64,000 nucleotides of DNA from Neolewinella persica DSM 23188 (GCF_000373105.1 NZ_KB890491.1:143649-207648); one strand, 5' to 3'. Positions 34,033-42,928 are shown, counted from the stretch's first letter. Translations and numbers: made by a program. Notes: generated by a model not told the origin, from the letters alone.

Positions 34033-35360
34033 AAACCTTCGCAGTTTGCCGATTTTTTGCCTTGCCAAGCTCTTTGAGCAACCGACGCAAAAACGGATGG
34101 TAATGCACCTCGATGGTATGTCGCTTAGAACTGGCAAATTCTTTTTCGATCTGGTCACTGTCTGCTGCGGCCAGTTCCGCCAGGTTAGCGGGCAGTTGGT
34201 AGCTGCCGGCGATGTAGGCCGCGGCCAGTTGCGCCTGGGCATCGCTGAGTGGCCAAATGGCACCCTGCGGCTGAAAAAGGCCGATAAAAATCAGGCTCGG
34301 GTAATCGGGGTGAAACATCCGGAGGTACAGCGGAATACGATTCGCCTCTTCGTAGTTAACTAACCACCGCTTTGTCGAAGAAAGGGAAAGTGATCTTGTA
34401 GCCAGTAGCAGCCACAATGGTATCATACGTTCCCTGGCTGCCATCTTTAAAGGTGACTACGTTCCCGTCAATGTTAGTTACACCGCGCCGTGGGTGCACT
34501 TTGCCGTGGCGAATTTTGTAAAGTAACTCAGAGTTGAGTGTCGGATGGTTTTTGGTCACCGGCCCAGTGGGTTCCTCCAGGCCGTATTCCGCGTACCTCC
34601 CGACCTGAATGCGAAGGGTTATCTTCTGGCCCAGGCGCGCCAGCCACCCGGGCAGGTACTGAAGGGTTTTGTTGAACGTATCAGATGGTCTCCCCAGGAA
34701 GAACTTTGGGATAATGTAATGTGGGCGTCGGATACTGATGTCCACTTTTTTGGCCACCCGACTGATCTCCACAGCACAATCGCAGCCAGAGTTTCCACTG
34801 CCGATTACCAGGACGCGCTCATCCGCAAAGGCCTTATTATTTTTATAATCGTGGCTGTGGAGGTAACGGCCCGTAAAGGCTTCGGAAATCCCTGCCGGAT
34901 GACGTGCCTCATGGTGGTGTCCGTTGGCGGTCAGTAAGTAATTAAACTGTTCCACACGCCCGTTAGCGAGGGTAAGCTCCCAACTTTGGTCAGGCTGTAA
35001 TTCGGCGCGGGCAACACGGGTGTTGAACCGAATGTACTCCCGCAAGCCGAAATGATCAGCGTAGCTGCGGAAGTAGGCCAGCACCTGGTCATGACTGGGG
35101 TAATCCGGATAGTCTTCCGGCATCGGATAATCCAGGTAGGCACTCAACGTTTTTGAGCTGATGATGTGGGTGGTTTCACAAACGGAGCTGTGACTCGGTT
35201 CTGTGTTGTAAATCCAGTTTCCTCCCAGATCGCTGTTGGCTTCGAAGCAAACAACGGACAAGTCCTGAGCAAGACAGTTTTTTAGTGCGGTGATTCCGGA
35301 GCATCCGGCTCCGATGATGGCGACGGTGGGCATAGAAGCAGGTGTTATTGTCGTTGACAT
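34031..35360 (-). pseudogene. Flavin-containing monooxygenase, frameshifted
   Basis: The first 334 codons (35360 to 34356) hold the FAD motif VAIIGAGCSGITAL, the FMO-type DLGGNWIYN, and the NADP motif VLVIGSGNSGCDCAVE, ending FFDKAVVS-stop. The family's C-terminus continues in another frame: NYEEANRIPLYLRMFHPDYP then LIFIGLFQPQGAIWPLSD, ending at 34031. Removing one copy of a perfect 4-bp tandem repeat (TAACTAAC on the plus strand, 34357-34364) restores an uninterrupted FMO of ~440 residues (KAVVNYEEAN). It is a recent frameshift, a phase-variable site or a sequencing error. The intact enzyme would oxygenate a soft nucleophile using NADPH. Confidence 0.88.
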
Positions 35361-35438
35361 CCGACAATATAGGTTTTTACGATCTCAACCATTTTACCTG
35401 GGTAGCAACTTATCCTTCCTTCCGGTTTTTCGTATTGC

Positions 35439-35858
35439 TTACAGACGATCCGCGTAAAGAATCGGCTGCGGATATTCCTTTTTGAAACTGTACTTAATCA
35501 CATCAAAGGCGGTAACTACTCCTTTCAGGTCGTTACGGAGGTTAACCACCGGCAAAGTTTTAAACCGGCGGTCCATAAACAGTTCCGCTGCCGTACCTAC
35601 CTTATCTTTGGGGGCAAGCTTAACTACTGCGGAGGTCATTACATCACCTACGGTGTTTTCCGAACAATTGGGATTGGACCGGCAGTTCTTCCACAAGTCG
35701 TAAGTGGTGATCAGGCCAACGAGCTTTCCGTTTTCAACGACAGGAAGTTGCTGTAAGCGTTTACGCTCCATGAGGTTCAGCACCTCGTCAACGGTTTGGT
35801 TGGGGGTTACGGTGGTGACCTTAGTGGACATTATCGTACGTACTTCCTCGTTCATCAT
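35439..35858 (-). CDS. Stand-alone CBS-pair protein
   Basis: 139 residues made of two CBS motifs: VRTIMSTKVTTVTPNQTVDE...LQQLPVVENGKLVGLITTYDL (residues ~6-55) and VGDVMTSAVVKLAPKD...FKTLPVVNLRNDLKGVVTAFD (~70-120). Such pairs bind AMP/ATP/SAM and regulate partner proteins; the partner is unknown. A Cys pair (NCRSNPNCS) sits in the linker. The start could be either Met of MMNEE. The 276 bp between this gene and the MlaD gene contain only a terminator. Confidence 0.88.
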   Translation of the reverse strand: MMNEEVRTIMSTKVTTVTPNQTVDEVLNLMERKRLQQLPVVENGKLVGLITTYDLWKNCRSNPNCSENTVGDVMTSAVVKLAPKDKVGTAAELFMDRRFKTLPVVNLRNDLKGVVTAFDVIKYSFKKEYPQPILYADRL

Positions 35859-36072
35859 AGCTCTGGATATTTAAATAAGTCTTTAGCCTGCTGTTAAATT
35901 ACAAAAAGGATACTTGTTTTGCAAATTTAATTCCGATTCAGTAAAATTTTTCCGCACAAAAAACGTTTAACGACGATTTCGAAAAAATAATACCCCTTCT
36001 ATTGGCATGTTTAGGCAAATATTTGAGAGGTTTTTGATTGCTGCTTCTGGTGAATCACACCAAGGTAAAAAC

Positions 36073-36110
36073 GCACGGCCCACCCCGGAATGTTCCGGAA
36101 TGGGCCGTGC
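36073..36110 (-). terminator. Terminator of the MlaD-lipoprotein gene
   Basis: GCACGGCCCA (36073-36082) pairs with TGGGCCGTGC (36101-36110); an inner dyad TTCCGGAA adds stability. It lies 25 bp past the stop on the minus strand, with T-runs beyond (TTTTTACC). Confidence 0.8.
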
Positions 36111-36134
36111 GGGAAATGTCTTTCTCCAGGTCGG

Positions 36135-36950
36135 TTATTCTAAATCTTTAAGGGCTTTTTTCATCTCACTTTTCCAGGCTTTTGAACCCACTTTGTGCCG
36201 ATTTGAAACGCGTTCCAATGCCTGAACAAAATCCTCCATGTTTCCGTCGAAGTCTTCGGACCACGCATCGATCTCGTCGCTGAATTCCTTGAATTCCACT
36301 TCGTTTTCCTTTGACCATCGATCAAGTTTACGGCCAAGTTCTTTGAACTCTTCCTCGTGTTCTTCGGCCCAGGCTTCGGCGGATTCAGCGATCTCTTCGC
36401 TGTTTTCCTCCAGCGCTTCGGCCCATTCCTCGATCTCTTCTTCGTGCTCTTCGGCCCAGCGCTCAATACGCTTGCCCCAGCCTTCCGCGCCGGCTTCGAA
36501 CCGGTTCGCCAGTTTTTCAAGGGTATATTCCAGTTTTTCACCGTCCCTCCCCAGCGTTCGCTCGAGTGCGAGGCCAATGCCCTCGCCCAGACCCTCCAAG
36601 CCTTCCAGCAAGTGCTCGCCAAACGGATCTTCAGAGATAGTAGCACCGTCAGCCAGCTGATTTGCGCCAGCTACTGGCCGGTCAAGTTCCAGTTGTAAGC
36701 CTTCTGCGCCATGACGAATACTGAACCCCTGATCTTCATAGAGTGCCTCCCTTGTCGAGATTTCAATATTCACGTGCCGGCCTTCAAAACGAACATCCTC
36801 TACTTCTCCGACGGCAATCCCCTGGCGGTATACCGGGTCACCAGCTTCGATGCCCCTGGCATCATCTGTTGTTAGGTAATAAGTGTTGCCGCCACAGGCC
36901 GTGATAATGGTGGCCAGGATCAGCAGTAAGCAAAAGTTGAGGTAACGCAT
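36135..36950 (-). CDS. MlaD/Mce-domain lipoprotein with Glu-rich coiled coil
   Basis: 271 residues from the ATG at 36950. The open frame extends upstream, but MRYLNFCLLLILATIITAC is a clear lipobox with Cys19. Residues ~25-110 form an MlaD/MCE domain (YYLTTDDARGIEAGDPVYRQ, GIAVGEVEDVRF, RPVAGANQLADGATI). Residues ~135-245 are a highly acidic helix with repeats (WAEEHEEEIEEWAEALEE, AWAEEHEEEFKELG). MCE proteins make lipid-transport tubes across the periplasm. A lipoprotein form is typical where the permease is encoded elsewhere. The acidic rod is longer and more repetitive than I expect. Confidence 0.82.
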   Translation of the reverse strand: MRYLNFCLLLILATIITACGGNTYYLTTDDARGIEAGDPVYRQGIAVGEVEDVRFEGRHVNIEISTREALYEDQGFSIRHGAEGLQLELDRPVAGANQLADGATISEDPFGEHLLEGLEGLGEGIGLALERTLGRDGEKLEYTLEKLANRFEAGAEGWGKRIERWAEEHEEEIEEWAEALEENSEEIAESAEAWAEEHEEEFKELGRKLDRWSKENEVEFKEFSDEIDAWSEDFDGNMEDFVQALERVSNRHKVGSKAWKSEMKKALKDLE

Positions 36951-37202
36951 GTTTGTATAATTGGTGAGTGAACTGCGAAGATGGAGGCAGAAACCCATGG
37001 TGTCAAGTAGGTTTCGACGAAGCCGCATACCCGGTCGACGAATAAGGTGGCGCGACTTCAGATTGGTAGAAGATAGATCGATAGAGCAGCCGCAGGCACC
37101 ATTCACCGCGCGGCACTTTTGCGCTATAGTCAGCAAGCGCAGTGATTTCAGTGGTTCGTGTGACAGCCATTTTTTTCATTACTATCCTCTCAATCGCTTT
37201 TA

Positions 37203-37219
37203 GGCGCGGCCGCAGGTGC
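37203..37219 (-). repeat. Dispersed 17-mer element, exact copy
   Basis: Exact consensus on the minus strand, preceded there by TGCTCCTTTAATCC about 9 nt away. It lies 253 bp upstream of the MlaD gene in its orientation, and in the divergent spacer 75 bp before the SH3 lipoprotein. Confidence 0.9.
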
Positions 37220-37293
37220 AGCAAAGGATTAAAGGAGCAGGGCACCGGATACTGATCGTTTATTGGTACTTTGCCGCAAATAAATTTACCCCG

Positions 37294-38106
37294 ATGAATT
37301 CACTGTTGAAAGCTTCGCTGATCTGCCTGGCACTTACCCTTAACGCCTGCGGAGGGAATGAGCCTGCAGCAACGGACACCCCGATAAAACCAACAGACAA
37401 AACTACTCAACGGGCAGAATTCGCACCCAAACCTCCAGCCGCCGACAGCTATAATGCAGGTGATTTGCTTTACCCATGGGTAGACCAGCTCAACGTTCGT
37501 GAAACACCCAATACCAAGGCTAAAAGAGTGGGGAATGCCGCAAAAGGGCAGCCCGTCACCCTTTCCGGAGAAAAGACGGAGAAAAAGGAAACGATCGTCC
37601 TCCGGGGAATTGCCTACGATGATTACTGGCTCAAGGTGACGACAAAAGAAGAGACGGAAGGCTGGGTCTTCGCCGGTGCCCTTAAGCGGGAGGGGGAGTT
37701 CAAGGGTAATGAAGTGGTCACCGATACCCGCTTCAAGTTTCAGGCTTTCGGCGATTACGACCTAAGCCAATGGAAGGAAACAGACCGCACTGACGACAGT
37801 GGAGGCGACGCCGAATCTACTACGGTCATCTACCAGAAAGATGACCAGGTCCTCAAGATTACCAGGACCGACGTGGGAGAATATGGATACACCAACACTT
37901 TCACCCTCACTGACGCAGGCGGTAACCTGCTCAAGGCAAGAGTCTTTACTTTTGAGGTAGACCCTGAACTACTGATTCGCGAAACCGTCATCGACTACCT
38001 TTCTATGAAAGAATACGTCCGCAGCCAACCGATGAGCAAACACTTTATGCAGCTGAACGAGCGGCCACAGATGGTAAGTGGGGAATGGAAGGTGACGGAA
38101 TTATAG
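37294..38106 (+). CDS. SH3-domain lipoprotein, unknown function
   Basis: 270 residues from the ATG at 37294. A preceding GGTACTTTGC at 37265 resembles a -7 region and argues against upstream in-frame starts. Lipobox LALTLNAC (Cys ~19). A bacterial SH3-like segment (LLYPWVDQLNVRETPNTKAK...EGWVFAGAL, residues ~60-130) is followed by a C-terminal beta domain of ~130 residues (FQAFGDYDLSQWKETDRTDD). SH3b domains bind cell-wall or protein ligands. Divergent from the MlaD gene; shared regulation possible. Confidence 0.8.
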   Translation: MNSLLKASLICLALTLNACGGNEPAATDTPIKPTDKTTQRAEFAPKPPAADSYNAGDLLYPWVDQLNVRETPNTKAKRVGNAAKGQPVTLSGEKTEKKETIVLRGIAYDDYWLKVTTKEETEGWVFAGALKREGEFKGNEVVTDTRFKFQAFGDYDLSQWKETDRTDDSGGDAESTTVIYQKDDQVLKITRTDVGEYGYTNTFTLTDAGGNLLKARVFTFEVDPELLIRETVIDYLSMKEYVRSQPMSKHFMQLNERPQMVSGEWKVTEL

Positions 38107-38129
38107 CACGAATCCATTCTCCATCCACC

Positions 38130-39127
38130 ATGCTAAAAAAACAACCCCGTTACTCGCTCTAGGCCTTTGTTGGCTCCTCCCTCTGTCTTCCTGTAGCGAC
38201 GCTCCGCCTGCCGTCGACTTACTCATCATCAACGCCGATATTTGGACGTGCAACGATCAGCAGCCACGTGCCAGCAGCATGGCCATCAGCGGAGACACCA
38301 TCCTGATGATCAGCAACGAGGCGGCGTTGCAACCAATGGTTAAAAGCGCGAAGAAAGTAGTGGATATGGAAGGGCGCTTCATCCGCCCGGGTTCATCGAT
38401 AGTCACGTCCACTTACTCATGGGTGGCAACAGCCTACCTAGCGTCGAGTTGCGAGATGCTGGGACCAAGGAAGAATTCACCCACCGGATTGCGGACTACG
38501 CCAACACATTAAACTCCGGACAGTGGATTCTCGAGGGCAACTGGGACCACACCCTGTGGGGAGGAGAGTTGCCTCAAAAGGAGTGGATTGATGCCGAAAC
38601 CAAAGATCACCCAGTGGCGCTTTACCGCCTTGATGGGCACATGATGCTCGCCAACTCAGCGGTCCTGAAGCTGGCTGGCATCGATAAAAACACTGCCGAC
38701 GTTCCCGGCGGGGAAATCGTACGCAACGCCGATGGCTCGCCTACCGGCGTCCTGAAGGACAACGCCATGAACCAACTCCTGGCGACCATCCCTCCACTCA
38801 CCTCCGCTCAGAAAAAGGCCGCCATCATGGCGGCAACCGACTATTTCCTATCCCATGGCGTTACCACCGTCTTTGACGTCGACAGCCTGGGGACCTACGA
38901 AATTGCGGTGGAGATGAAGGCTGCTGGCGAACTGTCCTTACGCTTAAATCTGGCAGATCCGCTATACCAATGGGAGGGCCTTTTAGAAAAAACCAACGAG
39001 AACAATGATTGGCTAAAAACTGGTGCTATCTGAAGACATCACGACCGTTGCTCCCGCAGCCATCCGGGACGTTGAGGTACTGAGCACTTATTTGGGCGGG
39101 AGGGTTGTGTTTGAGCAGGAGAAATAA
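38130..39127 (+). pseudogene. Amidohydrolase (YtcJ/AepA-like) pseudogene with two frameshifts and an internal deletion
   Basis: Starting at the ATG at 38130, the frame is lost in an A7 tract (38135-38141). With one more A it would read MLKKTTPLLALGLCWLLPLS with a lipobox Cys, then DLLIINADIWTCNDQQPRA. A second shift near 38392 (GGTTC for expected GGTTTC) breaks RFIRPGFIDSHVHLLMGG, the metal-binding HxH. The reading continues to WLKTGA near 39026 and then jumps, in another frame, to the family's last residues LSEDITTVAPAAIRDVEV...GGRVVFEQEK with TAA at 39125. By comparison with the usual ~550 residues, roughly 200 are missing. It is non-functional. Confidence 0.85.
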
Positions 39128-39182
39128 TGCTCGGCAAGTATTAGTAAAAGCCCACCCGCCACTGCTCCTCCATCCTCCCCCT

Positions 39183-39199
39183 GCACCTGCGGCCGCGCC
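39183..39199 (+). repeat. Dispersed 17-mer element upstream of lysS
   Basis: Exact GCACCTGCGGCCGCGCC, preceded by ACTGCTCCTCCATCC and followed by a pyrimidine tract to 39290. It lies 118 bp before the lysS start, same orientation. Confidence 0.9.
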
Positions 39200-39291
39200 C
39201 AAAAAAGCCGCCTTTGCAACCCTTCTGCCCCTTCATGCCGTTCTCCAGCCAAGGCCTTTTACCCCTTCCTCCCTTTCCCCTTTACTCTACG

Positions 39292-39299
39292 TATCTTCG
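39292..39299 (+). promoter_or_regulatory. -7-like box (TATCTTCG) of lysS
   Basis: One mismatch to TAnnTTTG, 18 bp before the lysS ATG, giving a very short leader. If correct, transcription starts downstream of the dispersed element at 39183. Confidence 0.5.
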
Positions 39300-39317
39300 C
39301 CCCCTGAAAATAAGCAA

Positions 39318-40841
39318 ATGGAACGCAGCGAACAAGAACTCGTCCGCCGGGACAACCTGGCAAAAATCCGCGAAATGGGCATTGACCCCTTTCCCGCAGC
39401 CACTTTCCCCGTTAGTCATCTCGCCAAAGAAATCAACGCCAAGGCGGAATTCGACGAGGAAAATATGTCGACCAATTTTAAGAAAGTGACCGTGGCTGGC
39501 CGTCTGATGGCCCGCCGCATCATGGGCAAGGCTGCTTTCGCCAGTATCCAGGACAGCTCCGGCCGCATTCAGATCTACGTAAGCCGTGATGACATAGCTC
39601 CCGGCGAAGACAAGGCGCTGTATAATACCCTGTTCAAAAAGTTACTTGACCTGGGAGATTTCATCGGTGTTACCGGCCACGTATTTAAGACCCGGACCGG
39701 TGAGACCAGCATCCACGTGAAGGAATTTACCTTCTTGGGTAAGTCACTACGCCCGCTCCCCGTGGTGAAGACAGATGATGATGGCAATGTATTTGACGGC
39801 TTTTCCGACCCGGAACTGCGCTACCGTATGCGCTACGTCGACCTGACGGTGAACCCGCAGTACAAGGAGATTTTCCGCAAGCGGAGCAAGCTCATCACTT
39901 CCATGCGCGTCTTCCTCGACGAGATGGGCATGATGGAGGTCGAAACCCCCGCCCTGCAGCCCATGCACGGTGGTGCGGCGGCACGCCCCTTCGCCACCCA
40001 CCACAATACGCTCGATGTACCAATGTACCTGCGTATCGCTAACGAACTTTACCTCAAGCGGCTGATCGTCGCCGGCTTCGACGGCGTTTACGAATTTGCC
40101 AAGATGTTCCGCAACGAGGGCATGGACCGGACCCACAACCCGGAATTCACCGCCGTCGAATTCTACGTAGCCTACAAGGACTACAACTGGATGATGGATA
40201 CCTGTGAAGCACTCCTCGAGTATTCCGTGAAGGCCGTTAATGGCGAAGGTTCCACAAAAGTGATGGTGGGCGACAACGAAATCGACTTCGCCGGCCCTTA
40301 CCGCCGCCTGACCATGGCCGACGCCATCATGGAGTACACCGGTGAAGACATCAACGGTGCTGACGAAGAAGCCCTGCGTGCCATCTGCAAGAAGCTCCAC
40401 ATTGAGACCGATAAGACGATGGGCCGCGGTAAGCTGATCGACGAAATTTTCGGTGAAAAGGTGGAAGGATTGCTGATCCAGCCAACCTTTATCACGGACT
40501 ACCCCGTCGAAATGTCGCCGCTGACCAAGAAGCACCGCAGTAAGGAAGGTCTCGTAGAGCGCTTTGAGCTGATGGTGAACGGTAAGGAGATCGCCAACGC
40601 TTACTCCGAGCTCAACGACCCGATCGACCAGCGGGAACGCTTCGAAGAACAGCTCAAACTCGCGGACCGGGGCGACGACGAATCAATGCCAATGGACGAA
40701 GACTTCCTGCGTGCACTTGAATACGGTATGCCTCCCACGGCTGGTATCGGCATCGGTATCGACCGACTGGTGATGCTGCTGACCGGGCAGAAGTCGATTC
40801 AGGAGGTGTTGTTCTTTCCACAAATGAAACCAGAAAACTAG
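39318..40841 (+). CDS. lysS: Lysyl-tRNA synthetase, class II
   Basis: 507 residues from the ATG at 39318 (MERSEQELVRRDNLAKIREM). The frame is open further upstream through the dispersed element, but that stretch is Pro/Ala-rich and unlike LysRS. OB-fold anticodon-binding domain (VAGRLMARRIMGKAAFASIQ, residues ~55-150). Catalytic core motif 1 (FLDEMGMMEVETPALQP), motif 2 (FRNEGMDRTHNPEFTAVEFY), motif 3 (GIGIGIDRLVMLLTGQKSIQ). It charges tRNA-Lys. The stop codon lies inside the inverted array that separates it from lgt. Confidence 0.97.
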   Translation: MERSEQELVRRDNLAKIREMGIDPFPAATFPVSHLAKEINAKAEFDEENMSTNFKKVTVAGRLMARRIMGKAAFASIQDSSGRIQIYVSRDDIAPGEDKALYNTLFKKLLDLGDFIGVTGHVFKTRTGETSIHVKEFTFLGKSLRPLPVVKTDDDGNVFDGFSDPELRYRMRYVDLTVNPQYKEIFRKRSKLITSMRVFLDEMGMMEVETPALQPMHGGAAARPFATHHNTLDVPMYLRIANELYLKRLIVAGFDGVYEFAKMFRNEGMDRTHNPEFTAVEFYVAYKDYNWMMDTCEALLEYSVKAVNGEGSTKVMVGDNEIDFAGPYRRLTMADAIMEYTGEDINGADEEALRAICKKLHIETDKTMGRGKLIDEIFGEKVEGLLIQPTFITDYPVEMSPLTKKHRSKEGLVERFELMVNGKEIANAYSELNDPIDQRERFEEQLKLADRGDDESMPMDEDFLRALEYGMPPTAGIGIGIDRLVMLLTGQKSIQEVLFFPQMKPEN

Positions 40842-40926
40842 TTCATAGTCTATAGTTCATAGTCTATAGTTCCGCACTGTAGGCTATGAGCTACCGACTA
40901 TGAACTATGAACTATAGACTATGGAC
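40840..40926. repeat. Inverted 7-nt array between lysS and lgt, containing the lgt start codon
   Basis: Left arm 40840-40871: AGTTCATAGTCTATAGTTC repeated; right arm 40897-40926: ACTATGAACTATGAACTATAG continuing to GACTATGGACT. The arms are complementary over roughly 25 nt. The lysS stop (TAG, 40839-40841) and the lgt ATG (40921) are both within the array, so the hairpin would enclose the lgt initiation region. Confidence 0.85.
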
Positions 40927-41724
40927 TTGCTATACATCACCTGGGATGCCTCTCCCGAAATTTTCCGCATCGGCGGCTTCGCTCTCCGTTGGTATGGCCT
41001 CATGTTTGCCGCAGGCTTCATGTTTGGTTTCTACATGGTGCGCAAGATGTTCCTCGCTGAAGGTGCGCCGGAGAAGTGGCTCGATTACCTGTTCTATTTC
41101 CTGATTGCTGGTACAGTATTGGGCGCTCGGTTCGGGCACGTAGTATTCTATCAATGGGACTACTACAGCCAGCACCTGTCTGAAATCCCGAAGGTATGGG
41201 AAGGTGGCCTGGCCAGTCATGGTGGCGTAGTCGGTGTCGTTTTGGCCTTGGCGCTGTTCAGCTATTTCATCAGTAAGAAATCGTTTTTTTGGGTGAGCGA
41301 CAAAGTCGCTGCGCCAATTGCCCTCGTGGGGGCCATGATCCGTTTTGGAAACCTGATGAACTCGGAGATCGTCGGCATTCCTACCGATAAACCCTGGGGT
41401 TTTAAATTTGTCAACGCCGCACGTGTAAGCATGCGCGAGGCCGCACGCCATCCCGTACAACTCTACGAAATGTTGAGTTACTTGCTGGTTTTCGGTATTC
41501 TGCTCTGGCTGTACTGGAAGAAAGACGCCTGGAAAAAATCGGGTTTACTGACCGGGCTCTGGTTCATCGGCATCTTCGGCTTCCGCTTCATTTGGGAATA
41601 CTTCAAGAGCGACCAGGGTGGCTTCGGCGAGGCCCTGACTACTGGCCAATGGCTGAGTGTTCCCTGTGTACTGGCCGGATTGGTAATGGTGATCTTGAGC
41701 CGGAGAGGTAGTTCAGTAGTCTAA
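40921..41724 (+). CDS. lgt: Prolipoprotein diacylglyceryl transferase
   Basis: 267 residues, seven transmembrane helices. Lgt hallmarks: LYITWDASPEIFRIGGFALRWYG at the N-terminus, GTVLGARFGHVVFYQWDYY, GGLASHGGVVG, the signature GAMIRFGNLMNSEIVG (~residue 138, catalytic Arg and Asn), HPVQLYEMLSYL and FRFIWEYFKSDQ. It adds diacylglycerol to the lipobox Cys of preprolipoproteins in the inner membrane. Ten or so candidate substrates are encoded in this window. Start and stop codons both fall inside short-repeat arrays; the last residues SSVV are encoded by the downstream array. Confidence 0.97.
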   Translation: MDLLYITWDASPEIFRIGGFALRWYGLMFAAGFMFGFYMVRKMFLAEGAPEKWLDYLFYFLIAGTVLGARFGHVVFYQWDYYSQHLSEIPKVWEGGLASHGGVVGVVLALALFSYFISKKSFFWVSDKVAAPIALVGAMIRFGNLMNSEIVGIPTDKPWGFKFVNAARVSMREAARHPVQLYEMLSYLLVFGILLWLYWKKDAWKKSGLLTGLWFIGIFGFRFIWEYFKSDQGGFGEALTTGQWLSVPCVLAGLVMVILSRRGSSVV

Positions 41725-41788
41725 TCGTCTAGTAGCCTCGTGCGGGAGCCCCCACAAGATTACTGAACTACTAGACCACAAGACTATC
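41706..41788. repeat. Short-repeat inverted array over the lgt 3' end
   Basis: AGTTCAGTAGTCTAATCGTC (41708 on) is opposed by TACTGAACTACTAGACCAC (41761 on). The lgt stop codon (41722-41724) lies in the left arm. The loop holds GGGAGCCCCC. It lies directly next to the dispersed 17-mer at 41792. Confidence 0.75.
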
Positions 41789-41791
41789 CAG

Positions 41792-41808
41792 GGCGCGGCC
41801 GCAGGTGC
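41792..41808 (-). repeat. Dispersed 17-mer element, exact copy
   Basis: Exact consensus on the minus strand, preceded there by AACCTTTCTTT. It points away from both flanking plus-strand genes, an exception to the usual gene-aligned orientation. Confidence 0.9.
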
Positions 41809-41902
41809 AAAGAAAGGTTTTGAAGCAGGAAGCGGATGCAACGGATGCACCCTGAACTTCGTTATTGTGGTTGAGGGGGAATCCCCGACCTTAGCCTGAC
41901 TA

Positions 41903-42928
41903 ATGAATTTCCCCGATCAACTGCTTTTCTTTTTTTCTGCCCTGGGTGCCTTCAATGGCTTACTCCTGGCGCTGTATTTGCTGTTTTTTCTTCGTCCGGC
42001 AAGACTAAGTAACCGACTCCTGGGCCTGCTCCTGCTAGCGTTGAGTGTTCGGATTGGCAAGTCGGTCTTTTTGTTTTTTAACCGGGAGACGGCACCACTG
42101 TTCATTCAAATAGGCCTGACGGCCTGCATCTTCATCGGCCCACTATTATGGGCTTACCTGAAGGTGGAGCGAGATGGGATAAAAAAACTTCCCGCCAGCT
42201 GGTGGATTGGCTTTGGGGTGCTGGCTGGCTTCATCGTGGGCTACGGATTGTGGAGACCTTACATGCTGTACCCGGAGAGTTGGAACTGGGAGTTCATCAG
42301 CGTCATTTACGGTATATGGGCGCTGGGTGTCCTTGGCGGAGGGGTGGTGCTGTGGCCCCTAATTCGCAAAAAAGAATGGTCAACTATCGACCTTTGGCTC
42401 GTAAACGTCTTTGCCGGTAACCTAATCGTCCACCTGGCGTACCGGTTCTCTTCGTACACCAGCTACATCGTTGGAGCTTTGTCGTTTTCTTTTGTTTTTT
42501 ACCTTTTGGGGTTGTGGTTCATTTTGCAGCGCAGGCAGGCCGGGTTTCTGGTAGAGGATCGCCCGCGCTACGGCGATCGGAAGATCGACGACCATGAAGC
42601 TGCGGCCTTACTGGCCCGCTGTAACGCAGCGATGGAGGGGCAGCAACTCTTCCTGCTGGCCAACTTCAAGCTGGACGATCTTGCCCAGGCCGCCGGAAGC
42701 ACGGCGCACCAAATCAGTCAGCTGTTAAACGACAATCTCGGCCAAAGCTTTGCCACCTACGTACGCGGTTACCGGGTACGGCACGCCCAGGAAAAAATCC
42801 TTACCGATGACCACCTGACGCTGGAAGCGATCGGGGAAGAAGCCGGGTTCGGCTCAAAGTCTGCTTTCTATGCAGCGTTCAAGGAAGTAGCGGGGACTAC
42901 TCCGGCCCGGTACCGGAAGGAACAGTAA
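41903..42928 (+). CDS. Membrane-embedded AraC-family regulator
   Basis: 341 residues. About seven transmembrane helices in residues 1-215 (LLFFFSALGAFNGLLLALYL onward) are followed by a cytosolic AraC/XylS DNA-binding domain: first HTH LDDLAQAAGSTAHQISQLLN, second LEAIGEEAGFGSKSAFYAAF with the signature ending KEVAGTTPARYRKEQ. This 7TM-AraC layout is typical of Bacteroidota and suggests direct sensing at the membrane. The target is unknown. A small GGGGA/TCCCC hairpin lies 18 bp before the start. The 414 bp downstream spacer holds only a dispersed 17-mer with its pyrimidine tract and short AGTC words (43206-43245). Confidence 0.9.
   Translation: MNFPDQLLFFFSALGAFNGLLLALYLLFFLRPARLSNRLLGLLLLALSVRIGKSVFLFFNRETAPLFIQIGLTACIFIGPLLWAYLKVERDGIKKLPASWWIGFGVLAGFIVGYGLWRPYMLYPESWNWEFISVIYGIWALGVLGGGVVLWPLIRKKEWSTIDLWLVNVFAGNLIVHLAYRFSSYTSYIVGALSFSFVFYLLGLWFILQRRQAGFLVEDRPRYGDRKIDDHEAAALLARCNAAMEGQQLFLLANFKLDDLAQAAGSTAHQISQLLNDNLGQSFATYVRGYRVRHAQEKILTDDHLTLEAIGEEAGFGSKSAFYAAFKEVAGTTPARYRKEQ

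Noticed and set aside
39105..39317. N-terminal extension of LysS through the dispersed element
   Set aside because: The Pro/Ala-rich extension is unlike any LysRS, and a promoter-like box lies at 39292 just before the standard start.
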